Source of the DNA: Cognatundibacterium crateris
GTDB taxonomy: Bacteria; Pseudomonadota; Gammaproteobacteria; Burkholderiales; Burkholderiaceae_D
Assembly: GCF_010078235.1 (NCBI RefSeq)
Contig: NZ_JAABOS010000001.1
Span: forward strand, 372,001 to 436,000
DNA: 64,000 bases
Direction of reading: 5' to 3'
Shown: one piece after another, positions 18,478-26,877 of the stretch
Layout of the letters: each line of letters begins with the position of its first letter
Position numbering within the stretch: the first letter of the stretch is position 1
Program-made: the position numbers and the translations under genes
Notes under the pieces: model-generated
What the model was told of the DNA's origin: nothing
Database searches by the model: none
What the model saw: the letters and a program-made list of their open reading frames with translations, nothing else

Positions 18478-19908
18478 TTACTGCTGGGTTGCCGGGTAAG
18501 TACCACCAAGTGCTTTGATCAGGTTCACACGTGCATCAAGCTGGCGGGCACTGAGTTCAGCCATGTTTTTTTGCTGGCTGATGAGCGCTAATTCGGCACT
18601 GATTACTGGCAGACGGTTGCTGGTGCCGATCTCAAAACGCTGGCGGTTTATAGTCAGCACTTGTTGTGCAGCCTGCTGCGCCTGTTCCTGTTGAGTGATT
18701 TGCAGTGCGGTACTTTGCAGAGTCTGCAACTGTTCCGCTGCGTCCTTGAGTGCATTCAGCACGGCCTGGTTGTACTGTAAAACTGCGCTGTCAGTATCTG
18801 CCACTTTGCCCGTTAACTGCGCGCGCAGCCTGCCACCTTCGAACAGCGGCAGATGGATGGCCGGGCCTGCGCCTATGATGGCGCTGTCGGACTTGAGTAA
18901 TTTATCCAGACCCAGACTGGATAAACCTGTAAAGCCGACCAGATTGATATTCGGATAAAAACGATTTTTCGCGAGTTCCACTTCGCCCCGCATTGCCTCT
19001 ATGCGCCATTTTGCCGCGATGATTTCAGGCTTACTGCTAATCAGATCAAGTGGCAATTCGGAAGGTAAATGAAAATCCGCTTTGTGGAGCGCAGCAGGTG
19101 TTGCAATGCTGGCGGCATATTCCGGTGTTTGTCCTGCCAGCAGCGCCAGTTGCAGCTTGGTCTGCGCGATGGCTTCACGCCAGTTAAGCGCTTCCGCTTG
19201 CAGGTTGGCGACCGAAACCAGATTTTGTTGTGACTCAGAGCGGTTATCCAAACCGGCTTTCAGACGTTGCTGACTCAGGCTATCCCAGTCTTTTCTGAGT
19301 TTCAGCTGCTGCTCAGTGAGTGTGAGTTGGGCTGCTTGCTTTTGCAATTGCACCCATTGCCTTGCGATCGCATTGGAGAGCAGCAATTTGGCACTCTCGG
19401 TTTCAGCTCTGGCCGCCTGTTCGGTGGACAGACCTACACGCGACTGGGCCTGATGTTTGCCCCAGAAGTCGAGTTCATAACTCAGATTTACCGTCATCTG
19501 GTTGTTCGACTCAGAACTGCCAGCTAAAGGTGGCGGCACCATGCCATTCTTAGTGAAACGCTGATAGGTACTTTCGGCGTTGCCGGTCAGACTAATCTGA
19601 CGGTCTGCGGCTAACTGATCCTGTAAAGCCCTGGCATTCGCTATACGTGTGGCAGCAAGCTGTACGCCTGGATTATCCTTGAGTGCAGTTTGTATCAACT
19701 GGCTCAGCTGAGCGCCGCCCAATTCCTCACTCCAGCTGGCATCCGGCCAGCGCACAGAGTCAGCCTTACCTGACTGGGTGACTTTGAGTTCTGTCGCCTG
19801 CTCTTTAATACCTGAGAAATCAGCGCAAGCGGATAACAGCAGCGCTGCGCTCAGGCTGGTCGCGATCAGACTGAGTCTGGCCGGACTGATTTTGAAAGTT
19901 TGCTTCAT
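18478..19908 (-). CDS. Outer-membrane efflux lipoprotein, NodT/OprM family
   Basis: The 476-residue product is the outer-membrane channel of the tripartite pump. It is a predicted lipoprotein: the leader ends LLLSAC, giving acylated Cys27. The two duplicated halves typical of outer-membrane factors are visible, with the repeat signatures around SYELDFWGKHQAQSR and GPAIHLPLFEGGRLRAQ. I start at the ATG giving the lipoprotein leader; an in-frame ATG 57 bases upstream lies inside the candidate operator and yields a poor leader. It follows marR by 22 bases and precedes emrA. Confidence 0.9.
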   Translation of the reverse strand: MKQTFKISPARLSLIATSLSAALLLSACADFSGIKEQATELKVTQSGKADSVRWPDASWSEELGGAQLSQLIQTALKDNPGVQLAATRIANARALQDQLAADRQISLTGNAESTYQRFTKNGMVPPPLAGSSESNNQMTVNLSYELDFWGKHQAQSRVGLSTEQAARAETESAKLLLSNAIARQWVQLQKQAAQLTLTEQQLKLRKDWDSLSQQRLKAGLDNRSESQQNLVSVANLQAEALNWREAIAQTKLQLALLAGQTPEYAASIATPAALHKADFHLPSELPLDLISSKPEIIAAKWRIEAMRGEVELAKNRFYPNINLVGFTGLSSLGLDKLLKSDSAIIGAGPAIHLPLFEGGRLRAQLTGKVADTDSAVLQYNQAVLNALKDAAEQLQTLQSTALQITQQEQAQQAAQQVLTINRQRFEIGTSNRLPVISAELALISQQKNMAELSARQLDARVNLIKALGGTYPATQQ

Positions 19909-19930
19909 AGAATTAATGATGTGTGGATTA

Positions 19931-19950
19931 TTAATTGCCTGAGCAATTAA
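19931..19950. promoter_or_regulatory. Candidate MarR operator at end of marR
   Basis: TTAATTGCCTGAGCAATTAA has perfect 8-base arms around four bases. It overlaps the last codons and stop of marR and ends 22 bases before the efflux channel start. Its core matches the palindrome upstream of marR at 12 of 14 positions, suggesting that the same dimeric repressor binds both. Confidence 0.6.
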
Positions 19951-20422
19951 TTTGGTAGGTATCAAGTTTGTCTCGGTTAGCGAGTAATTTGCGTAGCAGG
20001 CATTTCAGAAAGCCCAGCTCTTCCTGCGTGAAGCCAGTCAGCGCCACATCCATCACGGCGCGGTAGACCGGTGGCAGTTGCACTGCAAGTTGTTTGCCTG
20101 CCTCAGTCAGCTCCAGCCGGAACAGGCGCTTGTCGGATAGATCTGCAACCCGCGCTATCCAGCCTTTTTCAGCCATTTTATCCAGCGTGCGCTTCATGGC
20201 AGCCGAGTCGATGAACAGGTCGCGTGCCAGCTCGGCCGCAGTTGAGCATTTCTGCATATGCAGCATCATGAACACGCTACCCTGAGCATGGGTGACGCCC
20301 AGCTGATTTAAGGCTTCGTCGATAGAGCGCGAAACCATGGTGCGTGAACGTGCCAGTAAATAGCCTATGCTATCTTCGATCTGGGTTACGTCGAACTGCA
20401 AAGGAGTGGGGGTTTCGTGCAT
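19931..20422 (-). CDS. MarR-family transcriptional regulator of the efflux operon
   Basis: The 163-residue protein has the MarR winged-helix layout: an N-terminal dimer helix, recognition region STAAELARDLFIDSAAMKRTLDKM, and the beta-wing VADLSDKRLFRLELTEAG with the conserved D-x-R signature. It is the first gene of the efflux operon, and a perfect palindrome lies 20 bases upstream of its start, so autorepression relieved by a drug-like ligand is likely. The EmrR/MprA model of E. coli is the closest functional analogy; ligand unknown. Confidence 0.88.
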   Translation of the reverse strand: MHETPTPLQFDVTQIEDSIGYLLARSRTMVSRSIDEALNQLGVTHAQGSVFMMLHMQKCSTAAELARDLFIDSAAMKRTLDKMAEKGWIARVADLSDKRLFRLELTEAGKQLAVQLPPVYRAVMDVALTGFTQEELGFLKCLLRKLLANRDKLDTYQINCSGN

Positions 20423-20441
20423 ATTTCCTCAAGTAAATTCA

Positions 20442-20455
20442 TTGCCTAGGCAATA
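20442..20455. promoter_or_regulatory. Candidate MarR operator upstream of marR
   Basis: ATTGCCTAGGCAAT is a perfect 14-bp palindrome placed between the marR start and the upstream terminator, where the marR promoter must lie. Its partner site at 19931-19950 has almost the same arms. This is the expected form and position of an autoregulatory MarR site. Confidence 0.65.
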
Positions 20456-20488
20456 GTATAGTGCATCTGAAAATTTTCTGCAGGGCAT

Positions 20489-20516
20489 AAAAAAAGCACC
20501 GCGTACGGTGCTTTTT
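20489..20516 (-). terminator. Intrinsic terminator after phoH
   Basis: An 11-bp perfect stem (AAAAAGCACCG and CGGTGCTTTTT) closes a CGTA loop, and reads into a run of seven T on the minus strand. It lies 18 bases beyond the phoH stop and insulates it from the marR operon. Confidence 0.85.
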
Positions 20517-20534
20517 AAACAGAGTGGAAATCGC

Positions 20535-22265
20535 TCAGAGTATTTCACTGGCATGATCGGCCAGCCTGGAGCGTTCCCCCCGGGCCAGCGTGACATGACC
20601 GCTATGTGCCCAGCCTTTGAAACGATCTACGACATACGTCAAACCGCTGGAACCTTCGGTCAGGTAAGGTGTATCGATCTGCGCGATATTGCCGAGGCAG
20701 ACGATTTTAGTGCCAGGGCCGGCACGGGTGACCAGCGTCTTAACCTGTTTCGGCGTCAGATTCTGGGCTTCATCAATAATCAGGAACTTATTGACGAAAG
20801 TACGGCCACGCATGAAGTTAAGCGATTTGATCTTAATCTTGGAGCGGATCAGATCCTGAGTCGCAGCGCGACCCCAGTCGCCGGCATCGTTATCGGATTT
20901 ATTCAATACTTCCAGATTGTCGTCAAATGCGCCCATCCAAGGTGACATTTTCTCTTCTTCCGTACCAGGCAAGAAGCCGATATCTTCACCTACCGGTACC
21001 GTCACACGGGTCACGATGATCTCGTTATAGGTCTTGGTTTCCAATACCTGCGCCAGGCCAGAAGCCAGTGCCAGTAAGGTTTTGCCGGTACCAGCCTGAC
21101 CCAGCAGGGTAACGAAATCGCATTCCGGATCCATCAGCAGATTCAGTGCGAAATTCTGTTCACGGTTGCGAGAGGTGACACCCCATACGCTATGTTTCAC
21201 ATGTCCATAATCACGCAGGGTTTGCAAGACTGCGGTTTTGCCATTGATCTGTCTGACCTGACCATAGAAAGAGGCTTCACCATTCTTGGGTTCCAGATAG
21301 ACAAACTGATTGACCAGCAGGCTGGGAATCACAGGGCCGGTAATGCGGTAGAAGGTGGTGCTGATACCGTTTTTATTTTCCTGCCAGGTTTCTATGCCTT
21401 TGCCATGTTTATTCCAGAAATCGTCAGGTAACTGCACGATGCCTGTGTACAGCAGATCTGAGTCTTCCAGTACATGATCGTTGAAGTAATCTTCAGCGGG
21501 TAAGCCCATGGCACGCGCTTTAATGCGCATGTTGATGTCTTTGGACACCAGTACGATAGGGCGTCCAGGGAATTCTTTTTCCAGTGCCTGCACGACACCC
21601 AGTATCTGATTATCCGCTTTGCCTTGTGGCAGGCCGCGTGGCAAATCGATATTCTGTAATTTGGTCTGGAAGTAGAGGTGGCCACCTGCATCCTTATTGC
21701 CGAGCTTAGACAGCGGGATACCGCGCTCGATTGCGTCATGGCTAATGTCTGCCACCAGGCCATCTAAAGTACGTGAAACCTGTCGTGCATTGCGCGCGAC
21801 TTCAGACATGCCTTTTTTATGATCGTCCAGCTCTTCCAGCGTGATCATAGGCAGGTAGACATCATGTTCCTCAAAGCGGAACAGGCAAGTTGGGTCATGC
21901 ATGAGCACATTGGTATCGAGCACGAACATTTTGCTGATACCGGATTTATCGGCCGCGCGGCTGATGCCGGATTTCGCCTTGTTTTGCGGATTTTTTGCTT
22001 TGACCGCAGCCACCTGTTGGGTCGCTTCACGCGCGTTCTGCGCAGGTGCTGCCGCTACCGCAGACGGTGTCGGGTTAGCAACTGGTTTAGCTGCGGCCGC
22101 TGGTTTCGCGGCTGGCTTTTTAGCAACAGCTTCAGTTTTAAATACGGGTTTTTCCTTCTCGACAGCGACTTTTGCTGTTTTGCCTGTTATCGCCTTCTCT
22201 GCGGTCGGATAGTCCTTAGGCGAGAGCAGGGCAGCTGGTTTTGTCGGCATTTTGGGCAATGGCAT
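20535..22265 (-). CDS. PhoH-family ATPase with N-terminal PIN domain
   Basis: The 576-residue protein joins a PIN ribonuclease-like domain (from about 112, FVLDTNVLMHDP with Asp117, and LEELDDHKKG) to a C-terminal PhoH ATPase with Walker A GQAGTGKT and Walker B LIIDEAQNLT. PIN-PhoH (PhoH2/YlaK-type) proteins are thought to be RNA helicase/RNases. Residues 30-100 form a low-complexity Ala/Lys/Pro linker. I start at the ATG preceded by GAGG six bases upstream; an in-frame TTG 15 bases earlier is less likely. A hairpin and T-run separate it from bcp upstream, and an intrinsic terminator follows. Confidence 0.9.
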   Translation of the reverse strand: MPLPKMPTKPAALLSPKDYPTAEKAITGKTAKVAVEKEKPVFKTEAVAKKPAAKPAAAAKPVANPTPSAVAAAPAQNAREATQQVAAVKAKNPQNKAKSGISRAADKSGISKMFVLDTNVLMHDPTCLFRFEEHDVYLPMITLEELDDHKKGMSEVARNARQVSRTLDGLVADISHDAIERGIPLSKLGNKDAGGHLYFQTKLQNIDLPRGLPQGKADNQILGVVQALEKEFPGRPIVLVSKDINMRIKARAMGLPAEDYFNDHVLEDSDLLYTGIVQLPDDFWNKHGKGIETWQENKNGISTTFYRITGPVIPSLLVNQFVYLEPKNGEASFYGQVRQINGKTAVLQTLRDYGHVKHSVWGVTSRNREQNFALNLLMDPECDFVTLLGQAGTGKTLLALASGLAQVLETKTYNEIIVTRVTVPVGEDIGFLPGTEEEKMSPWMGAFDDNLEVLNKSDNDAGDWGRAATQDLIRSKIKIKSLNFMRGRTFVNKFLIIDEAQNLTPKQVKTLVTRAGPGTKIVCLGNIAQIDTPYLTEGSSGLTYVVDRFKGWAHSGHVTLARGERSRLADHASEIL

Positions 22266-22292
22266 GAAAACCTCAATCAAAAAGTGAGAGCA

Positions 22293-22353
22293 GAAAAAAT
22301 CAAAGCCACAGCGGCAAGCTCCTGTTGCTTCAGGGGCTTAGCCGTTGTGGCTT
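22293..22353 (-). terminator. Terminator-like hairpin after bcp
   Basis: Arms at 22303-22315 and 22341-22353 pair over 13 positions with one G-U pair around a 25-base loop. On the minus strand the stem is followed by TTTGATTTTTT. It lies 29 bases beyond the bcp stop and could end transcription that arrives from the arn/bcp genes. Confidence 0.65.
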
Positions 22354-22381
22354 GAATAGATGAGAAAGCGAAGGAGTTCAA

Positions 22382-22864
22382 TTAATTAGGGGCACTCACA
22401 AATTTAAGTACTTCATCGACGTGACCTGCAACTTTCACGCCTCTCCATTCTTTCACCAACTTACCTGTTGCGTCAATCACAAATGTGCTGCGTTCGACAC
22501 CACGCACCTGTTTGCCATACATGTTTTTGAGCTTCATCACATTAAACATGGTACACAGTGCTTCGTCAGGATCGGAGATCAATTCGAACGGTAAGGCGAG
22601 TTTGTTTTTGAAGCCTTCGTGTGAACGCAGGCTGTCACGGCTGATGCCGAATACAACTGCGTTCTGCGCTTCAAATTCGGCATGCAGATCACGGAAAGCG
22701 ATGCTCTCCGTGGTGCAGCCCGGGGTATTGTCTTTCGGGTAAAAATACAGCACCAGGGTTTTTCCACTGTAGTCATTCAGGTCAAAGGGCTTCTGACCTG
22801 TCATGGCGGCGCTAAAGTGGGGAACCTGGCAATTTAGTGCAGAGGGGGTGTCAGCCACTGTCAT
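22382..22864 (-). CDS. bcp: Thiol peroxidase, Bcp/PrxQ-type peroxiredoxin
   Basis: The 160-residue cytoplasmic peroxiredoxin reduces peroxides with a peroxidatic cysteine, Cys50, in the motif PKDNTPGCTTES. The resolving cysteine found five residues later in E. coli Bcp is replaced by Ile55, so it may act as a 1-Cys enzyme or use another thiol; another cysteine lies in the segment DEALCTMF. The gene follows arnD by 36 bases on the same strand and may be read from the arn operon, with a terminator-like hairpin after it. Confidence 0.92.
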   Translation of the reverse strand: MTVADTPSALNCQVPHFSAAMTGQKPFDLNDYSGKTLVLYFYPKDNTPGCTTESIAFRDLHAEFEAQNAVVFGISRDSLRSHEGFKNKLALPFELISDPDEALCTMFNVMKLKNMYGKQVRGVERSTFVIDATGKLVKEWRGVKVAGHVDEVLKFVSAPN

Positions 22865-22900
22865 CTCCTGAGTAATTGAAGGGAGACTGTTGCTGCCACC

Positions 22901-23848
22901 TCAGATGACAGCGACCAGATCTCCGGAACGTCCTGGTAAGCTTGCCCAAGTTAAGGGCTTAATTGGTAGTGCGTCTGCGTTCAGAGCGGTATAGTAATCC
23001 GCCATCGATATGCAACGGTATCCCAGCTGCTTCCAGCCAGTTAGCAATTGCTCGAATATGGGGGCAAGTTTCTGCCCTTCAAGCTCGGCATGCAAAGTAA
23101 ATACATGGTCGCGTTGATCGCGGCACAAATCCAGAATAAATGCGGCGATAGTTGAAGTCGTGATTTCCTGACCATTAATTTCACGACCCAGCAATTCATC
23201 CAGCGTAGGCAAAGTAGTCGGCATCTGTATGCATTGCTGCAGCTTGCCATTCACTTGTAGCCGGTAAGGGCCAGCGTTCGGGTCAGTCAGGCTACCATCC
23301 TCATTGAGCATTGCTCTGCCATCGGAGGCATACTGCATACCGAATGCATCGAGTTTATCGAATGCATGCGGATTCATTTGCCAGCCTGCCGCACCATGTG
23401 TACGTGGCACAGTGCCAAAAACGGAGCTGAAACGTGCATGCGCCGCATCCAGCTGACGCTCGGTCCAGGCACGGTCTTTGGTTCTGACATTATCCTGCCA
23501 CACCACATGATCCCAAGTGTGGATGCCGCACTCAAAACCTGCCTGTTGAACTGCGCGCATTTCAGTGACACAGGCACCGATATCGGGTGCTGGTAAAAAG
23601 ACCCCATACATCAGGGTCTTGATGCCGTAATGTTCGAGCACGGAAGTGCGCGACACTTTTTGGAAAAAACCAGGCCGGAAAGCGCGCCTTAAGGCCCAGC
23701 CGGTATGGTCTTTACCCAGTGAGAACAGGAACGTGGCGCCGGCCTGATGCTGGCTCAGCAGACGTACCAGATTCGGTACGCCTTCTTTAGTGCCGCGATA
23801 GGTGTCTACATCAATTTTGAGTACGATATTTGGCATGCGTTGCTGCAT
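22901..23848 (-). CDS. arnD: 4-deoxy-4-formamido-L-arabinose-phosphoundecaprenol deformylase ArnD
   Basis: The 315-residue enzyme removes the formyl group from undecaprenyl-phosphate Ara4FN so that Ara4N can be flipped and attached to lipid A. It begins NIVLKIDVDTYRGTKEGVP, a signature of ArnD within the polysaccharide deacetylase family, with metal ligands in IDVDT and GIHTWDH. The ATG used here overlaps the preceding dehydrogenase stop (TGATG); a second ATG at codon 5 is an alternative. It is the last gene of the arn set. Confidence 0.92.
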   Translation of the reverse strand: MQQRMPNIVLKIDVDTYRGTKEGVPNLVRLLSQHQAGATFLFSLGKDHTGWALRRAFRPGFFQKVSRTSVLEHYGIKTLMYGVFLPAPDIGACVTEMRAVQQAGFECGIHTWDHVVWQDNVRTKDRAWTERQLDAAHARFSSVFGTVPRTHGAAGWQMNPHAFDKLDAFGMQYASDGRAMLNEDGSLTDPNAGPYRLQVNGKLQQCIQMPTTLPTLDELLGREINGQEITTSTIAAFILDLCRDQRDHVFTLHAELEGQKLAPIFEQLLTGWKQLGYRCISMADYYTALNADALPIKPLTWASLPGRSGDLVAVI

Positions 23849-24888
23849 CAGTCCATCAATGCGCGGGCTTCCGCAACCTGGGAACGGTATGCGTCAAAAA
23901 TGTTACGCATGGTGTCCTGCATGGTTGTCACTGGCTTCCAGCCCAGCTCTTCACAGGTGTTGGTGATTTTCGGCACGCGGTTTTGCACGTCCTGATAGCC
24001 TTTACCGTAGTAAGCAGCCGAAGTGGTTTCGGTCAGCTGTACTTTTTTCGCGGTTTCAGCGTATTCAGGATATTCAGCAGCCAGATCCAGCATCATGTGC
24101 GCCAGTTCGCGGATAGAATAGTTGTTAGTCGGATTGCCGATGTTATAGATCTTACCGCTGGCAACACCGTCTTTATTGGCGATGATACGCATCAGCGCAT
24201 CAATACCGTCGTCGATGTAAGTGAACGCACGTTTTTGCGCGCCGCCATCGACCAGGGAGATATTCTCGCCGCGTACGATATGACCAAAGAATTGCGTCAC
24301 TACGCGTGAGCTGCCTTCTTTTGGTGTATGGATGTTATCCAGGCCGGCGCCGATCCAGTTGAAAGGACGGAACAGGGTGAAGTTCAGGCCTTCCATGCCA
24401 TAGCCCCAGATCACGCGATCCATCAGCTGTTTGGCGCAAGAGTAAATCCAGCGTGGTTTGTTGATCGGGCCGCAGATCAGTTCAGATTCTTCCGGGTCAA
24501 ATTCTTCATCGTGGCACATGCCATACACTTCGGAAGTGGATGGGAATACCAGATGCTTACCGTATTTAGCTGCAGAACGTACGATAGGCAGGTTGGCTTC
24601 AAAGTCCAGTTCAAACACGCGCAAAGGCTGTTTGACGTAAGTGGAAGGGGTTGCGATTGCGACCAAAGGCAAAATGACGTCGCATTTTTTAACGTGATAT
24701 TCAACCCATTCTTTATTGATGGTGATGTCACCTTCAAAAAAGTGCATACGCGGGTGATTGATCAAGTCGCCCAGACGTTCGGTCTGCATATCCATGCCGT
24801 AGACTTCCCAGTCTGTCGTTTCGAGGATGCGCTTGGACAGATGGTGACCGATAAAACCGTTCACACCGAGAATGAGGACTTTTTTCAT
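23848..24888 (-). CDS. UDP-glucuronic acid decarboxylase (ArnA C-terminal domain equivalent)
   Basis: The 346-residue SDR enzyme oxidatively decarboxylates UDP-glucuronate to the UDP-4-keto-pentose used by ArnB. It shows the NAD-binding GVNGFIGHH at 8-16, a catalytic YSCAK with Tyr149 and Lys153, and FPSTSEVYG. In E. coli this activity is the C-terminal half of bifunctional ArnA; here it is a separate gene, 84 bases downstream of the formyltransferase gene. Its end overlaps arnD. Confidence 0.92.
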   Translation of the reverse strand: MKKVLILGVNGFIGHHLSKRILETTDWEVYGMDMQTERLGDLINHPRMHFFEGDITINKEWVEYHVKKCDVILPLVAIATPSTYVKQPLRVFELDFEANLPIVRSAAKYGKHLVFPSTSEVYGMCHDEEFDPEESELICGPINKPRWIYSCAKQLMDRVIWGYGMEGLNFTLFRPFNWIGAGLDNIHTPKEGSSRVVTQFFGHIVRGENISLVDGGAQKRAFTYIDDGIDALMRIIANKDGVASGKIYNIGNPTNNYSIRELAHMMLDLAAEYPEYAETAKKVQLTETTSAAYYGKGYQDVQNRVPKITNTCEELGWKPVTTMQDTMRNIFDAYRSQVAEARALMD

Positions 24889-24972
24889 AATGGTTTCTTC
24901 TTTAAAAAGGATGATTGCTATGTTTTTTATGTTGCTGTTTCAGGGGCCAGACTGATTTAACCAGTCAGTGAC

Positions 24973-25908
24973 TCAAGAAGCCAGCATGTCACGCAATTCT
25001 TGCGCTGTAACGGCACGTGGTCCATTCAGCAATTCTAATATTTTCACTGCACGGCCATCGCCGCACACGCCAAATATCATATTATCTAACACATGTAAGC
25101 CAATCGCCAAATTTCCGACTTCCTGGTCAGTTAATCTTGCCTTTCCAATCACGAAACGATGTCCGTTCTGATCAAAAAAGGCACCAGGGTAGGGCGGAGC
25201 GACAGCGCGATGCAGATTGTAGACCTGCTGTGCGGTCTGGGACCAGTCTATACGACCATCTTCCGGTTTGCGACCACCAAAATAACTGCCTTGTTCCAAA
25301 AGATTAGGCAGCGTTTGGCTCTGACCGCTCAACAATCCAGGTAAGGCCTGCCATAAAGTCTGTTCGGCGGCGACTGTCAGCTTACCGAATACTTCGTAAG
25401 CGGTATCGTCGGGCAAAATAGGCACAGCAACTTGCGCGATGATCGCACCCGCATCTGGCTTGGCCGCCATTTCATGCAGAGTAGCGCCGGTCTCCGTTTC
25501 GCCATGCAATACCGCCCAGTTAACCGGGACGCGTCCACGATACTTAGGCAGCAGCGAACCATGCAGGTTATACGCACCGCGTTTTGCGAGTGCCAGCAAA
25601 TTCACCGGCAGCATGTGACGGTAGTAAAAGCTGAAGATAAAGTCGGGTGCGATGGCCGCGACTTGCGCATACAAGGCTTCAGACTTGGGGTCTGCTGGCG
25701 TGATGCTGGGAATGCCATGCTCTGCACACAGCGCTGCGACCGATTCAAACCAAATGGTTTCAGCCGGATTATCTTCATGGGTGACCACCAAAGCGATGTC
25801 TATGCCTTTAGCGAGCAGGGTCTTAATGCTGCGTACACCGACGTTATGATAAGCAAAGACAACGGCTTTTGCGTTTGGATTAGTCAATTCAGTTTCCTTC
25901 TTTTTCAT
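24973..25908 (-). CDS. UDP-Ara4N formyltransferase (ArnA N-terminal domain equivalent)
   Basis: The 311-residue enzyme transfers a formyl group from N10-formyltetrahydrofolate to UDP-Ara4N. The catalytic triad of the family is visible as Asn114 and His116 in NLHGSLLPKYRGR and Asp152 in KPDAGAII. It corresponds to the N-terminal domain of enterobacterial ArnA, but stands alone here. Its ATG lies inside the end of the arnC gene (20-base overlap); no later good start exists before the conserved VFAYHNVG strand. Confidence 0.92.
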   Translation of the reverse strand: MKKKETELTNPNAKAVVFAYHNVGVRSIKTLLAKGIDIALVVTHEDNPAETIWFESVAALCAEHGIPSITPADPKSEALYAQVAAIAPDFIFSFYYRHMLPVNLLALAKRGAYNLHGSLLPKYRGRVPVNWAVLHGETETGATLHEMAAKPDAGAIIAQVAVPILPDDTAYEVFGKLTVAAEQTLWQALPGLLSGQSQTLPNLLEQGSYFGGRKPEDGRIDWSQTAQQVYNLHRAVAPPYPGAFFDQNGHRFVIGKARLTDQEVGNLAIGLHVLDNMIFGVCGDGRAVKILELLNGPRAVTAQELRDMLAS

Positions 25909-26854
25909 TCAGCACGTTATCTTGCAGAATAGTCTGCACCACATAACGTGGACGACCTCTGACTTGCTGATAAATCCGGCCTACGTATTCACCGAGCAAA
26001 CCGATGCCGAACAGGATTACGCCCATCAGGAAAAAAGCGATTGCAAATAACGTGAACAGACCTTCAGCTTCAGCGCCGAATACAAAGCGGCGTATCAGCA
26101 ATAAACTGACCAGTCCACCGGATAACAGCGACAGCATCATTCCCAGCATAGAGAACCATTGCAAAGGCATGATAGAGAAGCCGGTCATGAGATCAAAATT
26201 AAGCCGTATCAGACTGTACAGCGAATACTTCGATTCACCGGCGGACCGCTCTTCATGTTCAACCGTGATTTCTGTCGGTTTGCGTGCAAAGGTGTACGCA
26301 AGTGCAGGCACAAAGGTATTCACCTCGCTGCACTGATTGATCAGGTCGATCACATTGCGGCCATAGGCGCGCAGCATATTGCCCTGATCAGTAATTTTGA
26401 TGCGGGTGATTTTTTCACGCAGACGGTTCATCGCCTTTGATGCATAGGTGCGCCAGGCGGAGTCCTGACGCTTGCGGCGGATAGAACCGACATAGTCATA
26501 ACCTTCGCGCATTTTATCGACCAGGGCGCCGATTTCTTCCGGTGGATTCTGCAGGTCCGCATCGAGTGTGACCACGATGTCGCCACGGGTGGCTTCAAAG
26601 CCAGCCAGGATCGCCATGTGCTGACCATAATTTCCGTTGAACAGCACGACCCGCGTCACATCAGGACGGGCGCGAAACTGATCCGCCAGGATCAGAGCAG
26701 TATTATCACGGCTGCCATCATTGACAAAGATGATCTCATAGCTCACGCCACGTGTCGCCAGTTGATCCAGTGCCGGATACAGGCGGGCGAACAGGTGGGC
26801 GAGGCCAGCTTCTTCGTTATAAACGGGAATAACAACGGAAAGTTCAGGTTTCAT
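25889..26854 (-). CDS. arnC: Undecaprenyl-phosphate Ara4FN transferase ArnC
   Basis: The 321-residue family 2 glycosyltransferase attaches Ara4FN to undecaprenyl phosphate at the inner membrane. The nucleotide-sugar fold starts SVVIPVYNEEAGL and has the metal-binding DADLQNPPEE. Two C-terminal membrane helices (about 233-257 and 268-290) anchor it. It lies 23 bases downstream of arnB and overlaps the formyltransferase gene. Confidence 0.93.
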   Translation of the reverse strand: MKPELSVVIPVYNEEAGLAHLFARLYPALDQLATRGVSYEIIFVNDGSRDNTALILADQFRARPDVTRVVLFNGNYGQHMAILAGFEATRGDIVVTLDADLQNPPEEIGALVDKMREGYDYVGSIRRKRQDSAWRTYASKAMNRLREKITRIKITDQGNMLRAYGRNVIDLINQCSEVNTFVPALAYTFARKPTEITVEHEERSAGESKYSLYSLIRLNFDLMTGFSIMPLQWFSMLGMMLSLLSGGLVSLLLIRRFVFGAEAEGLFTLFAIAFFLMGVILFGIGLLGEYVGRIYQQVRGRPRYVVQTILQDNVLNEKEGN

Positions 26855-26877
26855 CGTGGTTGTAACTTAGGGCAAAT

